Below, in pieces: positions 21,121 to 32,492 of a DNA stretch of 64,000 bases; position 1 is the first letter of the stretch, and each line of letters starts with the position of its first letter. The stretch is taken from NCBI RefSeq assembly GCF_031755915.1, contig NC_083385.1, positions 15,025,001-15,089,000 on the forward strand. The letters are read 5' to 3'. The notes beneath the pieces were generated by a model. That model was not told the DNA's origin. It worked only from the letters and a program-made list of their open reading frames with translations, and made no database searches. The position numbers were made by a program, and so were the translations under genes. The stretch comes from Ziziphus jujuba (lineage: Eukaryota > Streptophyta > Magnoliopsida > Rosales > Rhamnaceae).

Positions 21121-23244
21121 TGTTAACTACTAGTTGTTATTTGAGCTCAAATCATTTGAAATAAACCAATTTCAGTTGCAATATAATTCAAAGACCCATT
21201 ATGATTCACTAGAAAATCCAGCGAGAGTTATTAACCCATGTTGATCGGCAACTGACCACTAGCTCCCACTTCTCCTGAATTCTCTTTACTGAATATTTAT
21301 TTGGATATATTTCATCAAATTTGGAATAATTAAAGTTTAATCTTCTAAGTCTTGAAAATTAGAATTAACACTCTATAGAGGATGTTAATATTATAAGGAA
21401 AGAAAGTAATAATTTTAGGACACCTAAATGGAAGTTAATGACATTTTTAAAACTAGAAAGATCAAATTGTATTTAAATTAAAATTTAAAGTAGATAAATG
21501 AAATTAATCTATTAGGTTTGCTATAGAAAGAATTAAGTTCACTTTGTAAAGTGAAAACTTAACACTTAACATCATTTCAAAAGAGCCAATTTGGCTCCAT
21601 AGTGGACACTTCTTTATAAAACAAACCAATGTAATAGACCTGTACACTCCAACATACAACTAACCTTCTCGAAATGATATTTGCCATTAGGTTATTACCT
21701 TATGAAATCAATCTGGTCTTTTTTTTTTTTTAATTTAATAGCAAAATCAATTAACCTATTTATCTTTATGCTAACTTTCGTTAAAACCCGGACAAGTATT
21801 GCAAATGAAAGGATGGGCTTGAAAATAAAACCTGGACAAGTACTTAGATTACATGTATTTAGAAATTTTAATTGAGAACTTAGAAGATACAAGTAAGTAT
21901 ACAAACTAATCTTTTATAGTGGCGTCAAGTCTTTGTTTACTAATGCAAAAAATTGATATGCTCGTTATGTAGTTATTTCCTTAGATACTCCTCTTTAGAG
22001 TTTGATCTCTTTTTACCCTACCTCACGAGGGTTTCAGAGAGAGGGAATGGTATTAGAAATTTTTCCCAGGGAGAGATTATATTTCCCCTTCAACCCTTCA
22101 ATCCTTCCTGCTTTTACATTTGTCCCTGCATTGATGACGTTTGGCAAACACAGAAATGCGATTTGGCGACATGTGGGGAGCTCATGGACAAATATTTCCC
22201 TTCCCTGATATCTCCTAGCGGGTCAATTGGGTATTTACTTTTATCACCATTTATCTACCTTAATGAGCCCATGAGAAGAGATATATCTTGTTTGCCAAAC
22301 ACTAGTTTTTTCCTTATTTTACTCTTAATAATAGGCCTTATTAAACAATGTGAACTTAATTACTGTAGGTTGCTTTTCCATAGATACAATAATTTATATT
22401 GGAATAAATTTGATAAATTTTATTCTACTAGATGTATTATGTTAGGCGCATGACACTCTATTGCATGTAATATTTATGAATTTTTTTCACTGAATAATTG
22501 GTAAGAAATAAACGTAAATTTTTATTAAACATATGAGAATTTTTTTTCAAAATTTTAAAAAAATTTCTATATAATATTATTTTTTATACACTATCATTTA
22601 AATATATAAAAAATATAAATTAACTTTATACAATATTTTTAATATCTAAAATATTCATAATTTATAAAGTTTTAATTAATCACTTACAAATCGCTTATAA
22701 CTTTACAAAGTTTTTTCATAAATTGATCGATTACAAATTCAACGACACCACTCTATCAAAGCTTTTCACAATGCTTTTCGAAGAAACTAATAGCCATAAA
22801 ACTTTCACAAAATTTTTTTTCTTTGGACATGAAAAGATATATTTGTTGGAGTATTAGGTTACATATTTTTTTAATACATTTGAGATATTTAATTATATAT
22901 TTTCAAATATATTTAAAATGTTTATATCTGAAAACATTTAATCGTATATTTTTAAATGCATTTTAAATATTCATTTATGTTATCAGATGCACGAAATACT
23001 TTCTATGAAGTTTCTTCGTTTCAAGCATCACTTCGGTATTTATTAATACACATTTTCACCTACGATTCAGCATTGATATATGCTTAATAATTTGGTCAAC
23101 TCAATAAATTAAATAAAGGAAAAGTCTCATAAATATTGTGTTAGAATTCAGGATTCAAAAGAATCATGGACTGGTATATACTTTTTTAGTCATACATTGA
23201 ATTAGAATAAGAAATTGTAGTTCAGAACTTAGAAAGAAAACGTG

Positions 23245-23285
23245 CCATTGAATTGTCCCAAAGGGACCCACTTTGTGCTTAAACT
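23245..23285 (+). promoter_or_regulatory. Distal conserved upstream block, LecRK 3 copy
   Basis: GCCATTGAATTGTCCCAAAG followed by GGACCCACTTTGTGCTTAAA, about 0.35 kb before the start codon. The core is shared with four other copies in the window. Function is inferred from conservation only. Confidence 0.4.
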
Positions 23286-23481
23286 ATAAAATATACAAAG
23301 TTTTTTTTTTACCAAAAGAAACTAAATATTCAAAGTTATTATTATTATTATTATTTTTGGCAAGAAAAAAAAAATGTCTTACAAGAAGTATTCAGAATTA
23401 ATGCAAATGTAAGTAGATAATTAAAAGTCATATAATTCACTGATTTCCAAACAGAGGGCATGACTTCGATCCCCCCCGCCA

Positions 23482-23488
23482 TATAAAA
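23482..23488 (+). promoter_or_regulatory. TATA box of LecRK 3 pseudogene
   Basis: TATAAAA after a C-rich CCCCCCCGCCA stretch, 144 bp before the ATG. The paralogous promoter of LecRK 4 has TATATAA at the matching place. Confidence 0.5.
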
Positions 23489-25256
23489 AAAAATGTAAAA
23501 ATAAAATAAATAAATAAAACGAAAATTAAGTATAAATTATTAATAAGAACAACCAAAAACAAAAAAAAAAAAAGATCTTATCACTCTGTTTTCTCCCTGC
23601 TCTGCTTTCTTCGTCTGTATGCCTTTCAACAATGGCGGTTTCCAACCCATGTCCATATCTCTTCAGGATCACCTTATTCCTGTTTCTAACCACAAACGCC
23701 GAGTCATATTTCTACAACTTTACCTCTTCCAATCAAAGCATGCATGACATACTTAGGGAAGGTGATGCAATTAAATACGAAAATGGTCTCCAGCTCACAA
23801 AAAATCGACTCGACAGTAGCATCAGACAAAGCACCGGCCGAGCCTCGTATGATAAAAAAGTGAAGCTTTGGGATGCCGAAACGAATACTCTTACAGACTT
23901 CATCACCCATTACTCATTCATCATAAATACAGCGAATGGGGGCTGGGTCGGTGACGGCATGGCCTTCTTTATTGCACCATTTGATGCAAGACTTCCTCCC
24001 AATTCGCAAGGGTCAAACCTTGGATTATTCAGTGCTGAAACTGCCTTACATAAGTCAAAAAATGATATCGTTGCTGTGGAGTTTGATACTTGTCAGAATG
24101 TGGAGTGGGAACGGAGGAATTATAACGTAGGAATCAATATCAACAGCATCATTTCTGAAACAAATGTGTCGTGCAATAGTAGCGTGAAGAACGGAGAAAT
24201 AGCAAATGCATGGGTAACTTACAACTGCACCACTAAAAATCTAAGTGGTTTTCTTACATACCCTAAAAACCCAGAATTCCATGGGCAATCTAGCCTTTCA
24301 CATACTGTAGATTTCCGCCAGCGGTTGCCAGAATGGGCTAGATTTGGATTCTTTGCATCCACTGGATCTTTTGTAGAAACACATAACCTTCTTTCTTAGT
24401 CATTCAACTCAACCTTGGTGGATGACAAAAAGAAAAGAAAAGCAGGACTTCGGATTGGTTTAGCCATCGAGTTTAGTGTGTCGGGTTGTGGATTGGCTCT
24501 ATCTTTGTTTGTTTGGAGGAAGAGGGCTCAGAGGAATAGGGAAATAAAGGAGGCATACGACTCCTCCACGGATGTTGAATTTCAGCAAGGAACAGGCCCA
24601 AAGAGGTTCATGTACCATGAACTCAGCCGTGCCACCAATAACTTTGCACACGAGGGCAAGCTTGGAAAGGAAGGATTTGGAGGAGTCTACAAGGGATTAA
24701 TAGCAGAATCCAACGTGGAAGTGGCTGTGAAGAGAGTTTCAAAAGGATCAAAATAGGGGCAAAATGAGTACATATCAGAAATGAAAATCATCAGCCGTTT
24801 GAGACATAGGAATTTGGTTCAACTCATTGATTGGTGCCACGAAGAGGGTGAGTTCCTTCTTGTGAACGAGTTTCTTTCCAATGGAACTCTTGATTCTCAT
24901 CTATTATGAGGGAAAGTCACGCTAACTTGGACTCCAAGGCGTAAAATAGCCCTTGGCTTGGCCTCTCACCTTATGTATCTTCATGAAGAGTGGGAGCAAT
25001 GTGTTGTGCATAGAGATATCAAGTCAAGCAATGTTATGTTGGATTTGAATTTCAATGCTAAGCTTGGATATTTTGGCCTAGCGAGGCTCGTAGACAATGA
25101 ATTGGGTGCCCAAACTACAGTTTTGGCAGGCACAATGGGATACTTAGCCCCAGAGTGTGCTACAACGGGTAAAGCTAGTAAAGAATCCGATGTCTATAGT
25201 TTCAGGGTGGTTGCCCTTGAAATCTGCTGTGGAAGAAGGCCAGTTGAATGAAAGAG

Positions 25257-25545
25257 TGTTAGTGTAATGTCACTTTTGTTGCTATCATAAGTTGCTTTAT
25301 GGTGATTAGTTACTATACTTTTAGCTTTTTGGTAAAAATACCATTGTATTAGGTAGCCAAAGTATGGCTTGTCTTTTGGTGGTATGATTACTGTAATAGT
25401 TGGTGAAAAGTAGGTGATTTACTGTTGTAAGCTTGTGTTTATATATTTTTGTCCAGAAATAAACGAAGTAAGTTTTCCACACCAATTCAAGCTTCTTTTT
25501 CTTTCCTTTTCATTTTGCTGTGTTTTTTTGTCTAAAAATCCCACA
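25257..25545 (+). repeat. Left LTR of the 25257-28573 copia element
   Basis: 289 bp, TG...CA ends, closely matching 28286-28573 with scattered substitutions. The number of differences exceeds that of the 13389-15037 element, suggesting an older insertion. Confidence 0.92.
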
Positions 25546-25639
25546 AATGATATCAGAGCTCTAATGATCTTAGTGGGGCTGTGAATGAAATAGCAAAAAA
25601 ATACAAAAAACTTCCTTCTACCTTTCCTCCCTTTTTTAA

Positions 25640-26970
25640 AATGGCTTCAACTCATTTTTCTGCTCCATCACCTCCTATATTTTCTGGAGAAAATTATGCC
25701 ATGTGATCTATAAAAATGAAAGCTTACCTTCAAGCTTTTGACTTGTGGGAAGTTGTAGAAACCGATAGAAATCCTCCTCCTTTGACAGCAAATCCTACTA
25801 TTGCACAGATAAAGTAACACAGTGAGGACGTTGCAAAAAAATTTAAGGCTTTATCTGCTTTACATGTTGGTGTTTCAAATGTGATGTTCGCCAGAATTAT
25901 GGCTTGCACTACAACCAAAGAGGTCTGGGACAAGCTGAAAGAAGAGTTCCAGGAAAGTGTAAGAACAAGACAGATGCAGGTATTGAATTTAAGAAGGGAG
26001 TTCGAAACTTTAAGAATGAACAATTTTGAGTTGGTTAAAGACTTCATTGACAGACTCATGAAGGTATTAAACTAGATCAGAATTCTTGGAGGGGAGCTAA
26101 GTGACAAAAGAGTGGTGGACAAAGTGCTGGTCAGCTTGCCAGAAAAGTTCGAAACAAAGATCTTATCCTTGGAGGAGTCAAAAGACCTAAATCATATTTC
26201 TTTGTCAGAGCTTGTTAATGCTTTACAAGCAACTGAACAAAGAAAATCTATAAGACAAGAAGAAACTTCAGAAAGTGTTTTTCTAGCACTACAAGAAAGC
26301 AACACTCTAGCAAACAATAATTAAAGGAAGCAGCAAGGTGGAGGAAATAATGACAAAGGACGATATGGTGCTAGTACAAATAGAGAGGGTGAAAGAAAGA
26401 AGTTTGTGATGTGCTCTCATTGCAAAAGGACAACCATTCTAAATAATATTGCTGGTTTAGGTCTAATGTTCAATGTAAAGCTTGCAAACAACTTGGACAT
26501 GTTGAAAAAGTTTGCAAAAACAAAGGAGAACCAATACAACAAGCACACCAGGTACAAGTTGCTGATGAAGCATGGCAAAGTGAGGAAAGGCTCTTTGTTG
26601 CTACATGTTATGCAGAAAATGGTAACAAAGAAGCTTGGTTGGTGGATAGTGGCTGCACTCAATATATGACACATGGTGCTGATCTCTTCAAGAGCTTGGA
26701 TAGAAGCTTTGTTTCCAAAGTCCAAATAGGAAATTGAAGTTTTATTCAAGTTCAAGGCAAAGAAGATGTGGCTGTAGAAACTTCAATAGGTACTAAACTC
26801 ATTTTAGATGTGTTATATGTACCTAAAATTAATCAAAGCTTATTGAGTGTGGGACAAATGCTTGAAAATGGATATTCTTTGAAATTTCAAGCTAAGTCAT
26901 GCACAATATATGATCAACATGGAAATGAAATTCTAAATGTTGGAATAAAGATAAAAGCTTTGTAGTGTAA
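25640..26970 (+). pseudogene. Copia Gag and protease remnant
   Basis: Reads MASTHFSAPSPPIFSGENYA, then MKAYLQAFDLWEVVE, VWDKLKEEFQESVRTRQMQV, NDKGRYGAS and MCSHCK. The zinc-knuckle region is readable only after a frame change ([18 protein letters not shown] at about 26475-26520). The protease core [20 protein letters not shown] at about 26638-26700 carries the catalytic-type DSG, followed by DVLYVPKINQSLLSVGQ. There are at least four in-frame stops (for example TGA near 25703 and TAA near 25815) and frameshifts. It ends where integrase should begin. Confidence 0.88.
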
Positions 26971-27075
26971 TGGAATTGGGAAAAGAGTGAAGCTCAAGCC
27001 TCAGAAGAGAGTTTCATTCAAGAACATGGTGAAATTCAGGAGGAGGCTGATTCAAATGATGAAGATGTTGTTAGC

Positions 27076-27590
27076 ATTCGAGGTACAAGACCCTTCACTA
27101 ATGTATCTGAGAGATGCATCTAAGGTACAAGACCCTTGGCTGATGCATCCGAGATAAGCATCCGAGGTACAAGACCCTTGGCTGATGCATCCAAGAGAAG
27201 CATCCGAGGTACAAGACCTTTGGCTGATGTGTATAAGAGAAGCATCCGAGGTACAAGACCCTTGGCTGATGTATATGAGAGAGGCATTCGAGGTATAAAA
27301 GCCTTGACCGATGTCCAAGATACAAAACCCATATCTAATGTCCGAGATACAAAACCCATGTTCGATGTCCAAGGTACAAGACTCCTGACTGATGTCCTAG
27401 ATACAAGACCCCTGACCAATGTCTGACTGATGTCTGAGGTAGTAGACCCCTAACCGATGTCCGAGGTATAAGACCACTGGCCGATGTACGAGATACAAGA
27501 CCCCTGGTCGATGTCCAAGATACAAGACCCCTGGCCAATGTCCGAGATATAAAACCTTTGACCGATGTCTGAGGTACAAGATCATTGATT
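27076..27590 (+). repeat. Coding minisatellite in copia polyprotein (42-bp then 27-bp units)
   Basis: The 5' half has units of 42 bp encoding GTRPLADASERSIR; the 3' half has units of 27 bp encoding DVRDTRPLA or close variants. The short unit lacks the ERSIR portion. Most units keep an open frame (27136-27426 is open over 96 codons). A single GTRPL..VYERC motif is the ordinary link between integrase and reverse transcriptase in this family, so the array is an expansion of that link. Repeats follow one another with no unique spacers, so this is not a CRISPR. Confidence 0.85.
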
Positions 27591-28285
27591 AATGTATATG
27601 AGAGATGCAATCTAGCATTGTGTAATCCAATTACTTTCTATGATGCAAATCAGTTTGAGACATAGAGAGAGGCCATGGAAACTGAAATCAACATGATAAA
27701 CAAAAACAAAACTTGGGAATTGGTGAACAAACCTCAAGGCAAAAAGGCAATTGGAGTGAAGTGGGTCTTTAGGACGAAACTCAATGCAGATGGTACAATA
27801 AACAAGCATAAAGCAAGATTGGTAGATAAGGATTATGTGCAGCAACCAGGTATTGATTGTGGAGATACGTTTACACCAATTTAAGCTTCTTTCTCTTTTG
27901 TTTTTGCTGTGTTTTTTGTTCTATAATCCCACAAATGGTATCAAAGCACCAGTTGTGGGATTGCACCAGTTGTAAGACATGAGACAATCAGATTTCTACT
28001 AGCACTTACTGCTCAAAAAGGTTGGAAAGTTTAACATTTAGATGTGAAATCTGCATTTCTAAATGATTATTTACAAGAAAATGTATATGTTGAACAACCT
28101 GAAGGCTTTATTGTTAAAGGAAAGGAAGACAAAATGTATAAGTTGAAAGAAATGGTGAAGTGAAGCTGGTTCATTGTAGTTCTGAGGTCCAGCTTGCTGA
28201 TATTTTGACAAAAGCTTTGTTAAGAAACAGGTTTGAAACATTAAGAAATGATCTTAGTGTTTCCAGCAAAAGTGCTAAGGAGGAG
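27591..28285 (+). pseudogene. Reverse transcriptase fragment with LTR/PBS patch
   Basis: Reads CNLALCNPITFYDANQFE, METEINMINKNKTWELVNKP, KKAIGVKWVFRTKLNADGTI and GIDCGDTFTPI up to 27881. About 80 bp resembling the LTR end plus primer site follow, and the domain resumes (APVVRHETIRFLLALTAQKG, LDVKSAFLND, YLQENVYVEQPEGFI). It then jumps to the extreme polyprotein end (HCSSEVQLADILTKALLRNR). The catalytic YVDD block and most of RNase H are missing. Confidence 0.85.
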
Positions 28286-28573
28286 TGTTAGTGTAATGTC
28301 ACTTTTGTTGCTGTCATAAGTTACTTTGTAATGATTAGTTACTGTACTTGCAGCTTTTTAATAAAAACACAGTTGTGTTAGGTAGTCAAAGTATGACTTG
28401 TCTTTTGGTAGTATTATTATTGTAATAGTAGGTGAAAAATAGGTGATTTACTGTTGTAAGCTTGTGTTTATATATTTTTGTCCAGAAATGAATGAAGTAA
28501 GTTTTCCGCACCAATTCAAGCTTCTTTTTCTTTCCTTTTCGTTTTGTTGTGTTTTTTGTCTAAAAATCCCACA
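28286..28573 (+). repeat. Right LTR of the 25257-28573 copia element
   Basis: 288 bp, same ends as the left LTR. The next bases, AAGGCAGATCCAGGCAAGG, rejoin the LecRK 3 kinase. Confidence 0.92.
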
Positions 28574-28987
28574 AAGGCAGATCCAGGCAAGGTAATCCTG
28601 GTGGAGTGGGTTTGGAACCTCTATGGACAAAGCCAAATTCTTAAAGCAGTTGACAAGGACTTAAGATTGGATTTCGACCAGCAGCAGGTTGAGCGCTTGA
28701 TGGTTGCTGGGCTATGGTGTTGCCATCCTGATCCGGCCTTTCAACCCTCTATAAAGCAAGTGATAAATGTTCTGAATTTTGAAGCTCCATGCCAAGCCTG
28801 CCTGCAAAGTTGCCAATGCCAGTGCTAGTGCCAGTGTGTTTTGCCCCTCTATTGCAGATGAGTAGATTCTCATGTACACATCTGGTCCTCCATATACAGG
28901 GTTGCATACAGGCAAAATGCAGTGTGTTTGTAGCTGTTGCACTACCAATTCATCAACATCAGCAGGCTCTTCTTAAACTTTATTGAA

Positions 28988-29960
28988 ATAATCACAAAGC
29001 TTTAAGATAAAATGCAAAAAGCTTCTTCTTTTGTTTTATGTCCAGTTGAAAGAAAGGAAGAAAACTAAGAAAAGAAGTTAGTCAGCTTTCAATTAGATAA
29101 TTGTGTGCTCCTTCATTTACGCTAATAATTTGTTGGTGTTTTTTTTTTTTTTTTATATTCTAATAACTTGTTGGTTGATCAGTTTTAAGTGGGGACTATG
29201 TTAATTCATTCTTTGGAATCTATACGTTCACAAAAAATCTTTCAATCTAAAGGATGGGGTAATAAATTTTATACTGGTTGTTGTTCAACAGGTGGGTTAC
29301 GTACATCCGTTAATCATTTGGTTGCAAATTGTGAATTTTGCAAATTAGCATTTAGAAGCTGTATATTTCTCAAAATTAAAGATCATTACACATTATGATT
29401 ATCTATCTGTTCACTAGCATATCTTGTTTATACCCTTTTTTTTTTTTTTTGCCTTTTTTGCAATGCGTATCTTTTTCTTTTCTTTTTTTTTTTTTTGGGG
29501 GGGGGGGGGACCAAATATGTCTTTTTTGCAATACATTTTTTTTCTTTTTTGCAGTGCATATCTGGTTTCTTTATTTATTTATTTATTTTTCTTTTTACAC
29601 GTTTTGAAAGAACATTTGCACACCACCATGCACCGCAATGTAGCTTCTCTCCATTTCTATGGTACCAGTAAAAAAATACTCTAACGTTTAAGTTAGAAGT
29701 TGTTGCTAGGGATAGCGATAGATGGGTGTACCTTATGTTAGAAGAATAATAGAATATTTCTAATCTTTCTTTTGACATGTGATTTCCTTGTTTCTTAAGG
29801 AAATTGGCTTTTAACTTTAATGGGCTAGACCACAGCACCGTATATGACGAAACTAGTATTTTTCAATAACATTTAGTTTAAAACAACACCGTATTATAGT
29901 TCCATGAAGTGATATATCAAATCTGTCAAATTGCTGGTCACAGCAGATCTATTAAAATTA
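28988..29960 (+). other. LecRK 3 3' flank (duplicate of 17313-18430)
   Basis: Same order of motifs as behind LecRK 2: GAAAGAAAGGAAGAAAAC, CTCCTTCATTTACGCTAATA, T tracts, a G tract at 29497-29509 and a CACCATGCACYRYMATGT-like box. Frames at 29395-29684 are homopolymer translations. No gene. Confidence 0.75.
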
Positions 29961-30407
29961 GAATTTAACATTTAATATCATTTTAGAAGGGTCAATTTTG
30001 CTTCAAAATAGACATTTCTTTGTAAAACATGCTAATGTAGTAGATTTATACACTCCAACACACAACTAACATTTTCGAAATGATATTTGGTATTAAATTC
30101 TTATTTTATAGAGTAAACCTACTCCATTTTATAGCAAAATTGATTAACTTATTTATCTTTATGCTAACTTTCATTAAAACTTGGACAAGTATTGCAAATG
30201 AAATGAAGGGCTTGGCAATAAACCTGGACAAGTACTTAGGGTGCATGTATTGAGAAATTTAATTGAGAACTTAGAAGATACGAGTAGCATATAAACTAAT
30301 CTTTTTATAGTGGTGTCAAGACTTTGTTTATTGTTAATGTAAAAAATTGATATGCTAGTTAGGTAATTATTTCCTCATATATCCCTTTTTAGAGTTTGAT
30401 CTCTTTT

Positions 30408-30840
30408 GGTGTATTTAATTTAGAATTTGAAGGATTTTAAAAGTTTTTAAAAGTTTAGAGGTATTCGATTTAGATTTTAAAGGAGTTCATACAAGTTTAA
30501 TGATATTCAATTTAGATTTTAATGGATTTTATAAAAGTCTATTAAAATCCAGGTGTATTGAATTAGGACTTTGTAGAATTTTTTTAAAATCTTATGATAT
30601 TCAAAAAATCATTGATTTTAAAATATTTTAAAAAATGATGGATTTTAATGGATTTGAAAGAATTTTAACAGTGAAATTGTGAAGAAAATTATCAATATGA
30701 AATTCAACCTTAAACCCAAATATTTCGTTAGATTCTTATAAAATTTTTATGAAGTCTGTAGAATTCCATAACAATCTACCAAATCCTTTAAAATTTATAT
30801 CTCATTTTAAATTTATCAAATTCCAAATTGAATACATCCC
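30408..30840. mobile_element. MITE-like element with inverted ends and internal ~45-50-bp repeats
   Basis: 433 bp starting GGTGTATTTAATTTAGAATT; the reverse complement of its right end reads GGGATGTATTCAATTTGGAA. The interior repeats a TATTCAATTTAGATTTTAA-like word about every 45-50 bp in the left half. The paralogous site near 22009 runs from GATCTCTTTT straight into TACCCTACCTCACG, so the element is absent there. The target duplication is not clear (possibly TA or TTA). Superfamily unassigned. Confidence 0.8.
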
Positions 30841-30908
30841 TATTAATCTACCTCACGAGAGTTTTAGGGGTAGAAAATGGTAATAGAAATTTTTCCCAAG
30901 GTGAGATT

Positions 30909-31387
30909 ATATTTCCTCTCCAATCCTTCCTGCTTTTACATTTCTCCCTGCATCGATGACATTTGGCCAATGCACAAACGCTTTTTGATCACTTGTGGGG
31001 AACTCATGGACAAATCTTTCCCTATCCTGACGTCTCCCAGCCGGTCGATTGGGCATTTAATTTTATTACCATTCGTCTACCTTAATGGGCCCATGAGAAA
31101 AGAAATGTCTTGTTCGCCGAACACTAGTTTTTCCTTATTTTCCTCTTTATATTTCCTCTCCAATCCTTCCTGCTTTTACATTTCTCCCTGCATCGATGAC
31201 ATTTGGCAAATGCACAAACGCGTTTTGATGACTTGTGGGGAACTCATGGACAAATCTTTCCCTATCCTCACGTCCCAGCCGGTCGATTGGGCATTTTATT
31301 TTATCACCATTCGTCTACCTCAATGGGCCCATGAGAAGAGAAATGTCTTGTTTGCCGAACACTAGTTTTTCCTTATTTTCCTCTCAA
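30909..31387. repeat. Tandem duplication, period 240 bp
   Basis: Copies 30909-31148 and 31149-about 31387 start ATATTTCCTCTCCAATCC and end TTTTCCTTATTTTCCTCT, with only a few substitutions and a small deletion. The partner region near 22070-22330 has a single copy, so the duplication followed the A/B duplication. Confidence 0.92.
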
Positions 31388-32343
31388 TAATAGGCCTATT
31401 AAACGATGTGAACTCGACGTAGGTTGCTTTTCCATACAAACAAACATTTATATTGGCACAAATTTGACAAATTTTATTCTACTGGATGTATTATGTTAAG
31501 CGCATGACACTCCATTGACACTCATTGACACTCCATTGCATGTAATATTTATGAAATTTTTTCACAGATTATATATATAATTGGTTGCCAAATCCCAACA
31601 TAAGCCGGGCAACAACAACGAAATTAACGTAAATTTGGTTATACATATACATGAAATAATGTTGTCCGTAAGGACCCCTTTGTGCTTGGGTGACCGAGAA
31701 AGGGACGCCCCATAAATTTCGAAGGAAAAGTCTTCATTTATGTTATTAGGGGCACGAAATACTTTCTATGAAGTTTCTTCATTTCCAGCATCACTTCGAT
31801 AATACACATTTTCACCTACGATTCAACATTAATTTAGAGCATTTCAAGAAGCTCTTCATCCATTATATATTCTTTATTTTGAAGAGTAAATATTTAAAAT
31901 CAAAATTCAACATATTCGGTATTTTGATTTTTTAAAATACAAAATGGATTTGACTTTCCAAATTTGAAAAGTCAGAAATATTCTTTATTTTTAATATTAT
32001 ATTAATATTATTGAATATTTATCAAAATTCAACACCATTATATTGTATTAATATATTTTAAAAATATTTATTGTTAAAAACAAAAAATAAAAATAAATAT
32101 AACAATAAATGTTCATTATAAAAATAAAAATAAAAAATATGATACAGAAAGCATTTTAAATATTCCAATTTTTATATTTAAATATGCTCTTTATATTTAA
32201 AAAGTTCTTAAAACATTAGATACAAAAAAAGTCTCAAAAATATTTGGTTAGAATTCAGGATTCAAAAGAGTCATGGAGAGATATACTTTCATTCTCATAT
32301 ATTAAATTAGAATAAGAAATTTAGTTTGGAACTTAGAAAAACG

Positions 32344-32390
32344 TGCCATTGAATGTTCCAAAAGGACCAACTTTTTGCTTACACTACAAG
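32344..32390 (+). promoter_or_regulatory. Distal conserved upstream block, LecRK 4 copy
   Basis: GCCATTGAATGTTCCAAAAG then GACCAACTTTTTGCTTACAC, about 0.27 kb before the start of intact LecRK 4. It is the LecRK 4 version of the AAGGGACCCACTTTGTG block. Confidence 0.4.
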
Positions 32391-32492
32391 ATATACAAAG
32401 TTTTTTTTTTTTAATACAAATGTAAGTAGATTATTAAAAATCATATAATTCACTGATTTCCAAACAGAGGGCATGACTTCGATCCCCCCCGC

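Larger units (their letters stand above)
21555..23631 (+). other. Duplicated intergenic region, unit A
   Basis: Collinear with 29960-32641 (for example CACTCCAACATACAACTAAC, GGACAAGTATTGCAAATGAA, AGAGTTTGATCTCTTTT). It lacks the 433-bp MITE and the 240-bp tandem duplication of the partner. The frame at 21953-22453 has a homologous frame at 30877-31365 (shared SCFYI, CIDDxW, TCGELMDK, FPxLxSP) but no recognised family, and is more likely repeat-derived than a gene. It ends in the LecRK 3 promoter. Confidence 0.7.
25257..28573 (+). mobile_element. Ty1-copia element, defective, integrase deleted
   Basis: LTRs at 25257-25545 and 28286-28573 (289 and 288 bp) start TGTTAGTGTAATGTCAC and end AATCCCACA. 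After the left LTR comes TGATATCAGAGC, a one-base variant of the initiator-Met primer site. AAGGAGGAG before the right LTR is the polypurine tract. Flanks are AAGAG (left) and AAGGC (right); the paralogue has AAGGC there, so the left target copy probably mutated. Order inside: Gag with zinc knuckle, protease, an integrase remnant, a minisatellite, the start of reverse transcriptase, then the extreme 3' coding end. With these deletions and many stops it is not autonomous. Confidence 0.93.
23632..28987 (+). pseudogene. LecRK 3, pseudogene split by a copia element
   Basis: Starts MAVSNPCPYLFRITLFLFLT, like LecRK 4. The whole lectin, membrane and kinase frame up to 25251 stays in one phase, but has stops: TAG 24397-24399 (a Trp codon in LecRK 4), TAG 24754-24756 (Gln in LecRK 4), TGA 24907-24909, and TGA 25249-25251 beside the insertion. 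HRDIKSSN is intact but DFG reads YFG (GYFGLAR), so the magnesium-binding Asp is lost. A 3.3-kb copia element occupies 25257-28573. The gene resumes at 28574 (KADPGKVILVEWVWNLYGQ, AGLWCCHPDPAFQPSIKQ) and ends in shifted frames by about 28987. Stops without frameshifts before the insertion suggest fairly recent loss of function. Sister copy of LecRK 4. Confidence 0.92.
29960..32480 (+). other. Duplicated intergenic region, unit B
   Basis: Counterpart of 21555-23480. It differs by a MITE at 30408-30840 and a 240-bp tandem duplication at 30909-31387. Otherwise AT-rich with no supported gene. The frame at 30877-31365 is the duplicated repeat described under unit A. Confidence 0.7.

Noticed and set aside
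21953..22453. Possible gene with homologue at 30877-31365
   Set aside because: The similarity follows from segmental duplication. One copy contains a 240-bp tandem repeat, and no family features or upstream signals are seen.
27076..27590. Possible CRISPR-like direct repeats
   Set aside because: Units are adjacent with no unique spacers, are translated in frame and lie within a plant copia element.
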